From: Diphasiastrum complanatum
Taxonomy: Eukaryota; Streptophyta; Lycopodiopsida; Lycopodiales; Lycopodiaceae
Direction of reading: 5' to 3'
DNA length: 64,000 bases
NCBI GenBank assembly: GCA_029204225.1
Contig: CM055099.1
Coordinates: 49,027,731 to 49,091,730, forward strand
The notes below the pieces were generated by a model, which saw only the letters and a list, made by a program, of their open reading frames with translations, did not search any database and had not been told where the DNA came from. The position numbers and the translations under genes are program-made. Within the stretch, counting starts at the first letter, position 1. Every line of letters begins with the position of its first letter. Positions 45,345 through 55,627 of this stretch are shown piece after piece.

Positions 45345-46010
45345 TTTTTTTCAGCCCCATAGGGTTGATCGTTGATGATTGGCCCATTGGGGCCAATCCA
45401 CCTTTTTTTTTAGGATTTTTATCATCCCCATAGCAGCCAGCAGACTGAGAATTTTTTTCAGCTCCACAGGGCTGATCATTGACAATCAGCCCTCCGGGGC
45501 TGATCCATCTACGGGGCATTACATCGTAATTTTCAAGGCATGTTGTAGACTGTGGCACTTTGTTCCCCAGGAGAAGTATGAAGCTCAAGGACCAAGTGCG
45601 TTGTGGGTTTGGAACCTTCTCGTGCAGTTCGTATTGTTTCCTAGAGCAATTTATATGAAGAGAACTGAGAGAAAATCTGTCTGGAATTGCAATTTGATTG
45701 AGGTAGTTGAGAAATCACAACAACAAACTTTCATAAAATCTGTCTGAAATTGCAGGAATTGGAGAGTAGCTGACCAGCGATTTCTCCTACTGAATTTGAG
45801 GAGGGCCTAAATTTGACCATGTTGATGCGATGCCAAATGATTAATTCTTGACATACAAAAGTGCTGCAAAGTTTTTTGCCAACTCGTTGGCTGGCCAGCA
45901 GACTACTGACATTCTTTTTCAACCCAACATAGAGTTGAAAATGGATTAGCCCGACAGGGCTAATCGTCGACGATCAGCCCTCTTGGGCTGAAAAAAAAAA
46001 TGTCTGCCAT
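45345..46010. mobile_element. Hairpin-rich inverted-repeat element at the outer edge of the right arm
   Basis: A module of about 58 bp, ATTTTTTTCAGC-CC-A-AGGG then (C/T)TGATCGTTGATGATTGGCCC and GGGGC(C/T)(A/G)ATCC, occurs at about 45,345-45,402 and 45,451-45,508 in plus orientation and at about 45,947-46,010 inverted. Each module itself contains a hairpin (GGGCTGATC ... GATCAGCCC). The layout resembles a small foldback DNA transposon with complex terminal inverted repeats. No transposase was seen. It lies about 110 bp outside the inverted-repeat breakpoint. Confidence 0.55.
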
Positions 46011-47169
46011 CGGGCTGGCAAAATTTTTTTGTAAGTGAATGTGTTTATATACTTTCTTAGGATAAAATGAGGGTTCATATTTCAGATCTCACATGTCAAT
46101 CATATGCAAGCTCCTTGAGTTAAGGACTTATTGATCTACACACCCTTATATTAAGTAAACTACCACCTCAAATGTGACAGTTTTACCTACATAAATGTGT
46201 ACTTTGGGTCCTCCTTAATTTGGATATATAAAATGACTCAGGCCCTATCATCCATTTAATAAATGAATTAACATAGCAAAAGTGCATTTGGTAAACATTC
46301 GCTGTTTAATGTGGAGACTTCTCATGTATTTGATCCATGTGCTAATATCATAATATTTTAGGGCCTACATTAAGTATGGAATTCTTGAAGTATAATTGAG
46401 AGGAAAAAAAAAACTGAAAATATATGAAAACTCAAATAAATTTTATACTTTTGACCAAAGTCCAACTAGCCGATTAAAAAAGGTTGGTTGATTCGAGCTC
46501 ATGTGTGTAATGTGTGTATATGTATGTGCTCAGGTCCTCATTGTTAGCATCTAAACTAAATTGTCTTGATATTTGTTTCATGTGTAGTATGCTGTTGACA
46601 CGATCCATGGCACAGAAAGCTGGAATGGAAGAAAGTGAAAGTTGTGCAATTATTGATCATACAGTGGTATTCTATTTTTTTTTCTATTTTAAAATATCAA
46701 AATGAAAATTGTAAAGGTTAATAATTGTAAAATGATATTGTTTGTGTTCTGTGCTCATGTCATAGTTACAATCACAAGTTGAAGATCCTATACCAGGTGA
46801 CTGAGAGAGTTGTTGAATATTCTAATCATGTGGATGCATGTGAAAATTAGAGATTTTTAGTCCCTTCTATCTCCCTGCGTGTAGATCCAAAGATAGTGGT
46901 GTTATAGCTTGATGAAAGCTTATGATCTGTACTTTTTATAGAAATTGAAACAAAATAAATTTGATTTGTCTGTCAAGAGTTATAAGCTCTTAAAGAGGAT
47001 AGGGACAGGTCCAAAATCTGAGTGACAACATTTTGATTTGTTTCAACCTTGCTTTGTTCTGAATCCATTGTTTTGAGCATCCTACACAAGAAACTGGAGA
47101 TCAAGACTAAGTTTGAAGTAATTGAACACCCTTTGAGCCTTCTGAGTGTCAATAGTATTTTTTTTTGAC
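46011..47169. other. No confirmed gene; possible exon pair near 46.6-46.8 kb
   Basis: After a T-rich acceptor (CATGTGTAG, ends 46,590) an open segment reads MLLTRSMAQKAGMEESESCA and IIDHTV up to a possible GT donor. A second short segment at about 46,767-46,796 (LQSQVEDPIP) lies between ATGTCATAG and GTGACT. In-frame joining is possible, but the pieces are too short to trust. Confidence 0.25.
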
Positions 47170-47366
47170 AGTAGCTTGCTGGTTTTGTATGAACAACAAT
47201 AGTACTTTATCATTTCATTCAAATTTGATAAAGTTCTATTAGTGTTTGCATCTCATTTTGTGTGTAGATGCTGATTTTTCTACATTGGTGAGATTGGTAT
47301 GTATTTTTCTTTCTAATCAAAGATCTTTTAAGTGGATTGGATCTTAAGGATCTGAAATCCTTCACA
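47170..47366 (+). repeat. 3' fragment of a Copia LTR
   Basis: About 197 bp aligning with the last part of the LTR at 61,803-62,431 (GTAGCTTGCTGGTTTTGTA, GTGTTTGCATCTCA, ending CTTCACA). The 5' part of the LTR and the element body are missing. Confidence 0.75.
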
Positions 47367-47388
47367 TGCTGCATCTTTGATATTGACA

Positions 47389-47700
47389 CTAGGGAATAGC
47401 ATTGTATAGAGCGATTGTATTCATGTGATACAGCCTCCTGTGCCATATAATATCCATCGATTTGTTGATCTGGTGAGCTTGCTCTGAAGGTACTCGGATC
47501 CTAAGGTGATACAGGCTCTTCTTTCGCTTTCTTGTGGTGACAAGCAGTGGTTGCGGATTCAACCACTTCATAGGTATCGCCTTCAAAGGTGATTGTTAGT
47601 CCTGCATCTACCATCTTAGCAACAGATAGTAGGTCCTTATGAAGAGTGGGCACGTATAGAGTGTCATCAGGTCTTCTGTCTCTTCCTTTGGTGCTTCCGA
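47389..47700 (-). pseudogene. Copia protease / GAG-pre-integrase fragment
   Basis: The minus strand reads RPDDTLYVPTLHKDLLSVAK, then MVDAGLTITFEGDTYEVV, a frame shift, and IIWHRRLYHMNTI. The last matches the conserved WHRRLGHxN core of the Copia GAG-pre-integrase domain. It abuts the older LTR on its right. Confidence 0.7.
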
Positions 47701-47802
47701 AATGCGAAAAAGACGATAGTGTCAGAACAGTTGGTCTGAATTGTTTTCTATGTGTTTTTGACTTAGTGATATATTTTTCTCATGACCAAAACTTGCAAAT
47801 TG

Positions 47803-48628
47803 TGTAGATTTCACATGTGTGGAGTGTCCACAACATGTACTTGTGATCTCCTAAGGTGTGTAGATGCACCAAGATCAAGACTAGATTGAGATTCAAGATC
47901 TATCTTTGATTCTATGGCAAAAACACACTACTACATGCATTCAATCACTTCCAACTCTCACTCACACGTGTGGGAAGTGTTCCAAAAGTAATCTAAATAA
48001 AAACAAGCTACTCTCCTCGGGTAGAGAGAGAAAATCATCAATAGCTCTTGGGTAGAGAGAGAAAATTAGAAAATCACTTACACTCAAAATCCACTCAATC
48101 TCCAAAATCAATTAGATCCAAATGAGGAGTACAATGATACTAGTAGATCCACGAGCTACCACTATGCTTAACTATGATTGGGTCACACTTTGTCACCTCT
48201 TAATCCTATTGGACCATTCATCCATGCACCTCTAAATTCTATTGGACCATTTTCAAGCAAACCTCAAATTCTATTGGACCACTCATGGTTCCACCTCTAA
48301 ATCCTATTGGACATCTTAAACTTCATAAAAAAAAAAGCATTACACTTGTCTACACTCTAATTGGCACGAGTTTGGGCTCCTACTCTATTTTGGCTCAATA
48401 GTGGCATTACAAGTGGAAATGGATAATTTGCCATCTATGCCAAATTTGACCCTATCAACATCCTACACCTAAATGCTTGACTATGAAATTCTATGAGACC
48501 CCTATATCAAACATTTTTTATTTACTTTACAATTCTCCACACGTGGAAACATCCTCCACACATGTGAGATTTACTTACAAACTTCTATCATAAAAAATAC
48601 CAAGCTAGATTTTTGCCAATTTCTCACA
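47803..48628 (-). repeat. 3' LTR of the young Copia element
   Basis: 826 bp, TGTAGATTTCAC...TTCTCACA. Differs from its partner by a few percent or less. A purine-rich tract (complement of CTCCTCCTC) lies just inside it. Confidence 0.93.
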
Positions 48629-48882
48629 CTCCTCCTCAAAAAATAGCTTGGAAAGGTACTAGATCACTTGAGAAGTTTGTAAATCTTTTTGAGTGGATCC
48701 TTTGGTATGCATAATAAATGAAGATCAGCCAAGGGATCCATCATAGCAGCACCCTCACCATATCCATGATAAGATCTCTTTGGTAGAGATCTCTTGCCAA
48801 TGCCTTTGAAGAGTGCTCCACCAATATGCCAGTATGATCATGGGCTTCCTCCATGCTTGATGATGATCTTTGCTTTGAAAGT

Positions 48883-51315
48883 TCAACTTGCATGATGGAT
48901 CCATTGAGGCTTCCAAGCCTCATAAGGATCATGGAGATCAAGACCATAAGATGTGAAACAATGATGATTATCAAGATTATGCTTTCTAGCTTGACTAGTC
49001 CACATACAATGAACTATATCCATGATGGATCTAATCTTGATATCAAAGATTACCTTGATCTTTTTTAGGCTAGTTACTCTCTCAAGGATGCAAGTGTCCA
49101 CTTTTGATGTTTCACTTAATCTCAAGAGGAGTTTACAATTTGCCTCAAAACGTGGTAAAACATGATTTTCAAAAAAGTGAGTACCAAGCTCAATCTTGTT
49201 CTTACTAGAATCAAGAGCACACTTTTGACAATACAATATCTTGCTTTCAAAAAGTATTGAAAACATATCTAAGTCAATAATGACAAGAAACATGTTCATA
49301 CCATAAGCATCATACAAAATTAGTATAGCTTTTCTTGAACTTTGAGATCCAAAAAACTCAATGAAGCAAGATAGCATTTCAAGCAAAGGAAGAGAAGCAT
49401 ATATGAATGTGTTGTAGTAGATACAACATGAAAGATGCCCCTCTTTGCCATGTAAGGTGAGCCATAAAGACTCGGCCATGCATCTTGAAGATCTTCTTGA
49501 AATCATATGAAGAAGAAACTCCTCCTCACACCTTGGCCCCATCATAACTTGAATACCTTCAAAAAAGATAACTTGTGATGCTTCTTGAGAAGCCTTGATC
49601 TCGGCCACTTCCAAGATTGAATCTTCATACAACATGACATCTCTATTCACAATCACTTTTGAAATAGAGAGTGTAAAGACACTAAAGGCCTCCTTGATGG
49701 ATGAGTATCCAATCATGATCCATGAGCTTGGATCATCCTTCCTCCTTGTTTCCAAGGGAATATGTGCAAAGCAAGCACTACCAAGTTCACTAAGGTGATC
49801 AACCTTAGGCTTCATCTTGAATAAAACTTCATATGGTGCCATTCCTTCAAGAGATCCAATACTCCTCAAAGCTTTGATCTTCAATGAGAATTTCTTCTCA
49901 ACATATGCTTTGAATAATAAGGAATAATCATACACCATAATACTTGAAGAGAGAAGATATGTGCATCTTGTGTGATCATCCTCCTTTGAAATATTGGACA
50001 TATAAGAAACATCAAGAGAGTTTGCACTCTCACTTGGATCCAATTTGTAGATGCCTTCAAATCTTGATCCATATGCAAGGATCTCACCATCCTTCTTGAT
50101 CACACAATTGTCAATATTGAAATTGACATCAAAGCCACTATCAAGAAGTTGGCCAACACTTAAGATGTTCTTTGTAAGCTTTGGGACAAAAAGAACATTG
50201 TTGAGAAAGAGATCTTTAGAAAATGCAAGCTTCAAGGGAATAATCCCTACTCCTTCAATATTGCACTCATGCTTACTTGCAATGTATATGGTCTTCTTGA
50301 CTCCATCATAAGGCATAATCGATGAAAAAAAGTGCTTGGAGCCACACATATGTGAAGATGCTCCACTATCAATATACCATGAGTCATCCTTGTTGAAGGT
50401 GGAAGAGGAGAAGCTTGATGCCATAAGAGAGCCTTCTCCATCACTTGCAATATAGTCTTCTTTCTCATTGGTGATGTTGGCTTGATTGAGTTGATTCTTC
50501 TTCTTGAAGCAATTGGTGGCATAATGGCCTTTCTTGCCACAATAAAAGCACTTGATCTTCTTCTTCTTGAGATTTGAAGTAGAAGCATGAGAAGTATCCT
50601 CCTCCTCCTCTCCATCTTGGTCTTTAGCTTTGTCATTAGAGAAGTGATGGTGTTGCTTCTTACTCCTCTCTTTGTGCTTGGAAAATAGAACTTTGCCATC
50701 ATCATGACTGAGTGATAGCTTGTCCATCCTCAAGAGTTTGTACTCTTGTCTTGATTCTTCAGAAATAAGCACATTTTGAAGGGCCTCCAAACTTGGTAGC
50801 TCCTCCTTAATGGCATAGGATTGGACAAGGTTGTCATATTCATCTCTCAAGCCATTGAGAATGACTTGGACTAGCTCACTTTGATTGATTGAGTCACCAA
50901 TACATGAAAGCTCCCTATGAATATCCTTGACTCTCAAAACATAACTAGATGCACTCTCATAACTCTTTTGACTACTTTGAAAGATTTGATTTCTAAGAGT
51001 GAGAATCCTAGAGGTATTCTTAGCCTCGTAGATAGTTTTGAGACAATCCCAAGCTTCTTTGGCTGTTGTACAAGTATCTATCTCCCTCAATATCTCATTA
51101 GAGACATTCATCTTAATGTAGTGGAGAGCCATCCTAGCTCTCTTCTTGTATTTTTGTACTTCTTGAAGGACTTGAGGCTCCTCCTCAATCCCAAGTACAA
51201 TGTCCATCACATCTTGGAGTATCAAGATGGACTCCATCCTCAACTTCCATATTGAATAATTGGAAGTAGACAACCTCTCACTTGGTTGCAACAAGTATGA
51301 ACTCATTGAAGTCAT
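48883..51315 (-). CDS. Intact 810-residue Gag-protease ORF with integrase remnant
   Basis: Order: Copia gag capsid (residues 15-195; NYSIWKLRMESILILQ, VLRVKDIHRELSCIGD), basic and acidic linker, zinc knuckle CFYCGKKGHYATNC (256-269), aspartic protease with WYIDSGASSHMC (DSG at 316-318) and LSVGQLLDSGFDV. The ORF then jumps to integrase pieces: FKAYVEKKFSLKIKALRS followed directly by MAPYEVLFKMKPKVDHLSEL and HIPLETRRKDDP. The GAG-pre-integrase zinc region and the catalytic DNGGEY/Glu segment are cut out without breaking the frame. The last 200 residues (for example ENHVLPRFEANCKLLLRLSE) match no domain I know. About 1,300 residues would be expected for a full Copia polyprotein. Start chosen as the ATG aligning with other gags here. 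Likely role: particle and cleavage functions of a non-autonomous element. Confidence 0.88.
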   Translation of the reverse strand: MTSMSSYLLQPSERLSTSNYSIWKLRMESILILQDVMDIVLGIEEEPQVLQEVQKYKKRARMALHYIKMNVSNEILREIDTCTTAKEAWDCLKTIYEAKNTSRILTLRNQIFQSSQKSYESASSYVLRVKDIHRELSCIGDSINQSELVQVILNGLRDEYDNLVQSYAIKEELPSLEALQNVLISEESRQEYKLLRMDKLSLSHDDGKVLFSKHKERSKKQHHHFSNDKAKDQDGEEEEDTSHASTSNLKKKKIKCFYCGKKGHYATNCFKKKNQLNQANITNEKEDYIASDGEGSLMASSFSSSTFNKDDSWYIDSGASSHMCGSKHFFSSIMPYDGVKKTIYIASKHECNIEGVGIIPLKLAFSKDLFLNNVLFVPKLTKNILSVGQLLDSGFDVNFNIDNCVIKKDGEILAYGSRFEGIYKLDPSESANSLDVSYMSNISKEDDHTRCTYLLSSSIMVYDYSLLFKAYVEKKFSLKIKALRSIGSLEGMAPYEVLFKMKPKVDHLSELGSACFAHIPLETRRKDDPSSWIMIGYSSIKEAFSVFTLSISKVIVNRDVMLYEDSILEVAEIKASQEASQVIFFEGIQVMMGPRCEEEFLLHMISRRSSRCMAESLWLTLHGKEGHLSCCIYYNTFIYASLPLLEMLSCFIEFFGSQSSRKAILILYDAYGMNMFLVIIDLDMFSILFESKILYCQKCALDSSKNKIELGTHFFENHVLPRFEANCKLLLRLSETSKVDTCILERVTSLKKIKVIFDIKIRSIMDIVHCMWTSQARKHNLDNHHCFTSYGLDLHDPYEAWKPQWIHHAS

Positions 51316-52071
51316 GTAAAGTGGAGATAAATAAAAGTGATGAACAAAAAATGTTGCTTCTCTCTCACTATAGAATCCAATACTGGTGTGCTACCAACTC
51401 CTATGCAAGATCTTGCAACAAACTGTGAGAAGATTCTCACTAGCTATCTCAATCTCTCAAAAATTAGATCTACTTCACATCAAATGATGGAGTATGGGCA
51501 AAGTTAGGATCAAACACTCTTAGCACGTGTGAAATACACTAAGAAACCAAATTTGACTCAAATACAATGATATTGCATGAAAAAAAATGGCTAAGATCTC
51601 AAAACAGTGCCTAGATCACATATAGATGAGATTGGTAAGCATTCAACTGTGATTTTGGATCAAACAAGCAATCTCTTGACCAAACCAAATGTGTCCACCC
51701 AAGTCTAGGTGCCTTACTTTACCCTCTTCAAAAGCTTATAACTTTTGATTGGCTCAACTAAATGGAATGAAATTGATTGCATAAAAAACTAGACAAAAAT
51801 AGCTTCAAAACAAGCTATTTAGCAAGATTTTTGGATCAAACATGAAAGAGAACTCCCAAACTGAAATTGGATGTTCCTTACACATGTCTGAGCACCTGAT
51901 TTCATAAGTACCAGGTCAGAACCAATCAATGTCCTTTTGATCTCTTTTGATCCAAAATTGGACAAGATAGCTAGGAAAATGGATCTTGACAGTTTCTAGC
52001 TCAAGATTGATGAATAGTTTTCACTCAAATGGATCAAAATGCATGGTAAACTCAGGTAGGCTCTGATACCA

Positions 52072-52896
52072 TGTAGATTTCACACGTGTGTAGTGTCCAC
52101 AACATGTACTTGTGAACTCCTAAGGTGTGTAGATGCACCAAGATCAAGACTAGATTGAGATTCAAGATCTATCTTTGATTTTATGGCAAAAACACACTAC
52201 TACATGCATTCAATCACTTCCAACTCTTACTCACACATGTGGGAAGTGTTCCAAAAGTAATCTAAGTAAAAACAAGCTGCTCTCCTTGGGTAGAGAGAGA
52301 AAATCATCAATAGCTCTCGAATAGAGAGAGAAAGCTAGAAAATCACTTACACTCAAAATCCACTCAATCTCCAAAATCAATTAGATCCAAATGAGGAGTA
52401 CAATGATACTAGTAGATCCACGAGCTACCACTATGCTTAACTATGATTGGAACACACTTTGCCACCTCTTAATCCTATTGGACCATTGATCCATGCACCT
52501 CTAAATTCTATTGGACCATTTTCAAGCAAACCTCAAATTCTATTGGACCACTCATGGCTCCACCTCTAAATCCTATTGGACATCTTAAACTTCATCAAAC
52601 AAAAGAATTACACTTGTCTACACTCTAATTGGCACGAGTTTGGCCTCCTACTCTATTTTGGCTCAATAGTGGCATTACAAGTGGAAATGGATAATTTGCC
52701 ATCTATGCCAAATTTGACCCTATCAACATCCTACACCTAAATGCTTGACTATGAAATTCTATGAGACCCCTATATCAAACATTTTTTATTTACTTTACAA
52801 TTCTCCACACGTGGAAACATCCTCCACACATGTGAGATTCACTTACAAACTTATATCATAAAAAATACCAAGCTAGATTTTTGCCAATCTCTCACA
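52072..52896 (-). repeat. 5' LTR of the young Copia element
   Basis: 825 bp, followed on the minus strand by TGGTATCAGAGC (primer-binding site) at 52,071-52,060. Confidence 0.93.
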
Positions 52897-53059
52897 AATT
52901 GTGTGACAAAACAGTTCAAAAATGCAAACTGTGTGAAACATAATTTAAAATGCAACAGTCATGAAAGATAGTAAGGAGAAACTAAGAAAAATGCTAAGGT
53001 TTTGAAAGATAAAAAGTCTTAATTTCTTCAGCTCCCTCTCAAAGCTGGTATTTTTCTAA

Positions 53060-53540
53060 TTCTTACACTTGCATGCTGCTTCTCAAAAATTGCCTTGTCA
53101 AGAGGCTTTGTGAAAATATCAGCCACCATCTATTTCGTTGGAACAAACTTGGTCTTTAGCCTGTCTTTCTCAACCAGATCTCTTATCAAATGATATCTAA
53201 TAGCAATGTGTCTAATCATGGAATGAAACATTGGATCCTTTGTTAAATGAATGGCGGATGTGTTATCTATGAACAGTAGCTTCCTACTGACCCATATGAC
53301 AGCTGCACTGACTACTATTGTGCATCCTCCTAATATGCTCTTGCAATCATCTTTCAGGGATGCCCAGCTTGCATCGCTATAGGATTTGATCTGGAATCCT
53401 TCATGCTGAGAAAAACATAGCCCATAATCCTTCGTCTGTTGAAAGTATTGCAGAATTATCTTGGCTATCTTCCAGTGCATAGGGCCTGAATTGATATTAA
53501 ACTTTTTTGACATTTTTAAGACAATGTTGTATTTTTTCAA
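53060..53540 (-). pseudogene. Copia RNase H
   Basis: Reads MHWKIAKIILQYFQQTKDYG, SYSDASWASLKDDCKSILGG, AAVIWVSRK, then IDNTSAIHLTKDPMFHSMIR, YHLIRDLVEKD and, after a stop, MVADIFTKPL. This is the RNase H end of a Copia polyprotein. The block between WVSRK and the DNTSAI motif (usual ..LSSTEAEY..) is deleted, removing a catalytic acid, and a stop precedes the C-terminal motif. Confidence 0.85.
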
Positions 53541-53778
53541 AATCCGAAAAAGGTGACAGTGTCAGGACAGTTGGCTTGTTATTTTCTAAGTGTTTTTGAC
53601 TTAGTGATGTATTTTCCTCATGACCAAAAATTGTGAACTGTGTGATGAAACAGTTCAAAAATGAAGACTGTGCAAAACATAGTTCAAAATGCAACAATCA
53701 GGAAAAACAGTAAGAAAAAACTAAGAAAAATACTAAGGCTTTGAAAGATAGATTCTCTTAGTTTCTTCAGTTGGAACG

Positions 53779-54780
53779 TGAATCTTCAAGGTGAAAGAAA
53801 AATCTGATAAACTCAAACATACGGCAACCACTAAGTTGGCAAAGGCAAAAGCGATTATCAAAAATTACGAAAAGGCAGCCGCTCAAGTATTGGAAGCCGG
53901 CCCTCAGATTCAAGTTCTTGTGATGTTGCAGTTCTTGCCTCAACACCAAGATCAGGGAGGCATGGATACAGGGTTGGACGGGCCAAAAATCCAAGATATA
54001 CCAGACGTCCAGGCCACAGAAGAAGGTCCATCAACATCAAGGCCTAGGCCATTATCTTAGAAATCGATCACCATCGAGGACCAGATCCAATCGTTTCTAC
54101 AACAACATCTGCATGAGTTCTCGAGGGATGAATGGGTAATCAAATTCAAGGACTCTGAGATAGAGGAGGGCAAAGAGTTGGACAAGCTACCAGCATTGGC
54201 AGAGCAGCCAGCATGGAGAACCATTATATTTGAAAAGACTGCAAATTCCGTCAAGATTTATGTTGCCAGCCCTTGCCAATTGCGGGTAGATTCTTATTAC
54301 TTGCCGATGCCAAGACACAATAAATGGAAAGGTTTGGAAATTCCATTGGATCAAATTAGTATCCATATCGAAAATTGGCCCATCATACACTAAGTGTATA
54401 ATTGGCAAATAGCAGTGGATTTCAATAGGGCCTTATAATTTTATGCGGCCGAGTATAGATATTTGTCAAATCCCGATCGTTAGGCAATCTGTGCATTTTG
54501 CAAATGATTTAACAATGTTGGCATTCGTAGCAACAAGGTGGGATGCTTGCCTATCTCAATTGGCTTTTGATCCAAATAAACCAATGGCATCCGACAATGT
54601 GCAAGATCCATTGCCACTTGCTAAATTATACTACCATGTTGTGATGTTGGGCGGATAGTGGGAATCAAGATTTACGGCATGGACCACTTCAAAATGGATT
54701 GTCGAAGCGAATAAGTGCTTCCTACCACACAAGAAAGACTTTCATACGACACGTCTAGAATTCATGGAGAAGGTTTAGTA
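53779..54780 (+). pseudogene. Unrecognised degenerate coding region
   Basis: Long protein-like reading with stops and a frame shift: MKEKSDKLKHTATTKLAKAK (53,791), TIEDQIQSFLQQHLHEFSRD (about 54,070), YLPMPRHNKWKGLEIPLDQI (about 54,300), then in another frame VHFANDLTMLAFVATRWDAC (54,490) and FTAWTTSKWIVEANKCFLPH (54,670). The composition suggests a once-real protein, perhaps a Gypsy-associated ORF or a captured gene. I cannot name a family. Its left end abuts an LTR and its right end a TGTTGG LTR-like block. Confidence 0.4.
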
Positions 54781-54877
54781 CCATCTTATCAAAGTGCGAC
54801 GCGAGGCTAATTAGAGACCCAAGTGAATAAATCTCGTGAGGTGTCGTGGGACCACCACCAATGTTGATGAGAGATAT

Positions 54878-55310
54878 TGTTGGAGGGTTTGCAGATCCCA
54901 AGGTAACCCTAACCCTAGTTAATAAGTGAGAGGGATTTGGCACCCTGCGTGTGTAAGTCCAACCCGAGGATCACATAGTTATTTGATAATTAGAAAGTCA
55001 ATAAAAGGACTTTAGGCCTTTTTGTGGGACTTTTAATGTCACATGCCTAAATGTCAAGCTAGTTAATAAGGTTGGGTCTCTCACCAAAATTGGTTCAATT
55101 TTAATTTCAAATTGGCTCACTCCAATTATTGAATGGGTTCCCAATCTTTTTAAAATTTTAATAGTTAGGAAGGTAGAAATGGGCCAATAGGATTTTGAGG
55201 CTAAGGCCCTCCTCTCCACTATAAATAAGGGCAAACTCGAGTTGATCCTCATGTTCACATCTTCATTTCAATACAAGCAGATTGGCTCTCTTATGGAATG
55301 TCATGCAAAA
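54878..55310 (+). repeat. LTR-like block (probable solo LTR)
   Basis: Starts TGTTGGAGGGTTTGCAGATC, has CCCTGCGTGTGTAAGTCC (compare the 40,168 LTR) and a TATA box CTATAAATAAGG at about 55,218-55,229. The right end is not determined. Two telomere-like CCCTAA words at 54,903-54,916 are incidental. Confidence 0.5.
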
Positions 55311-55627
55311 ATATGAATGAACGATGGAATGCAAATTGCAAATATTAATTAAGCTATGTAACGAAACGAAACGAAATAAAGCAAAACTTGAACGAGCTCT
55401 GATATTGACATTGCTGAAGCAAAATCAAATTAATTGCAAATGAAATGAATTCGGATGGATTTCAGATATGATTGCTAGTCATTGCCTGCTATATTATTCC
55501 TACAATTCTCCAGAAAGTAGATAGACATTGTTGATCTACGTTATAGATTAATACAGCATTCAACAAAACTGAACCAGTGGAATTATATTGAACTATAATT
55601 TAATATTTTTTCGCTATAATCTTTCAG

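Larger units (their letters stand above)
47803..52896 (-). mobile_element. Complete non-autonomous Copia element (gag-protease only)
   Basis: LTRs 47,803-48,628 (826 bp) and 52,072-52,896 (825 bp), a perfect 5-bp target duplication AATTG (47,798-47,802 and 52,897-52,901), a primer-binding site at 52,060-52,071, a leader of about 750 bp, one long ORF (51,315-48,883) and a purine tract. Reverse transcriptase, RNase H and the integrase centre are absent, so it would need enzymes from another Copia. It is inserted in the LTR of an older element. Confidence 0.93.
47703..53769 (-). mobile_element. Older Copia remnant split by a nested element
   Basis: Two copies of a roughly 210-230-bp LTR (TGTCAG(A/G)ACAGTTGG ... 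TTTCTTCA) occur. One is split at 47,802 / 52,897 by the nested Copia (pieces 47,720-47,802 and 52,902-53,030); the other is at 53,560-53,769. Between them only RNase H remains (53,060-53,540). A purine-rich stretch, complement of GCTCCCTCTC, lies just inside the split LTR. No tRNA-Met primer site follows the right LTR, so the internal deletion removed it. The outer limits are uncertain by about 20 bp. Confidence 0.65.

Noticed and set aside
54903-54916. Telomere-like CCCTAACCCTAG
   Set aside because: Only two units, inside an LTR-like block; not a telomere or interstitial telomeric array.
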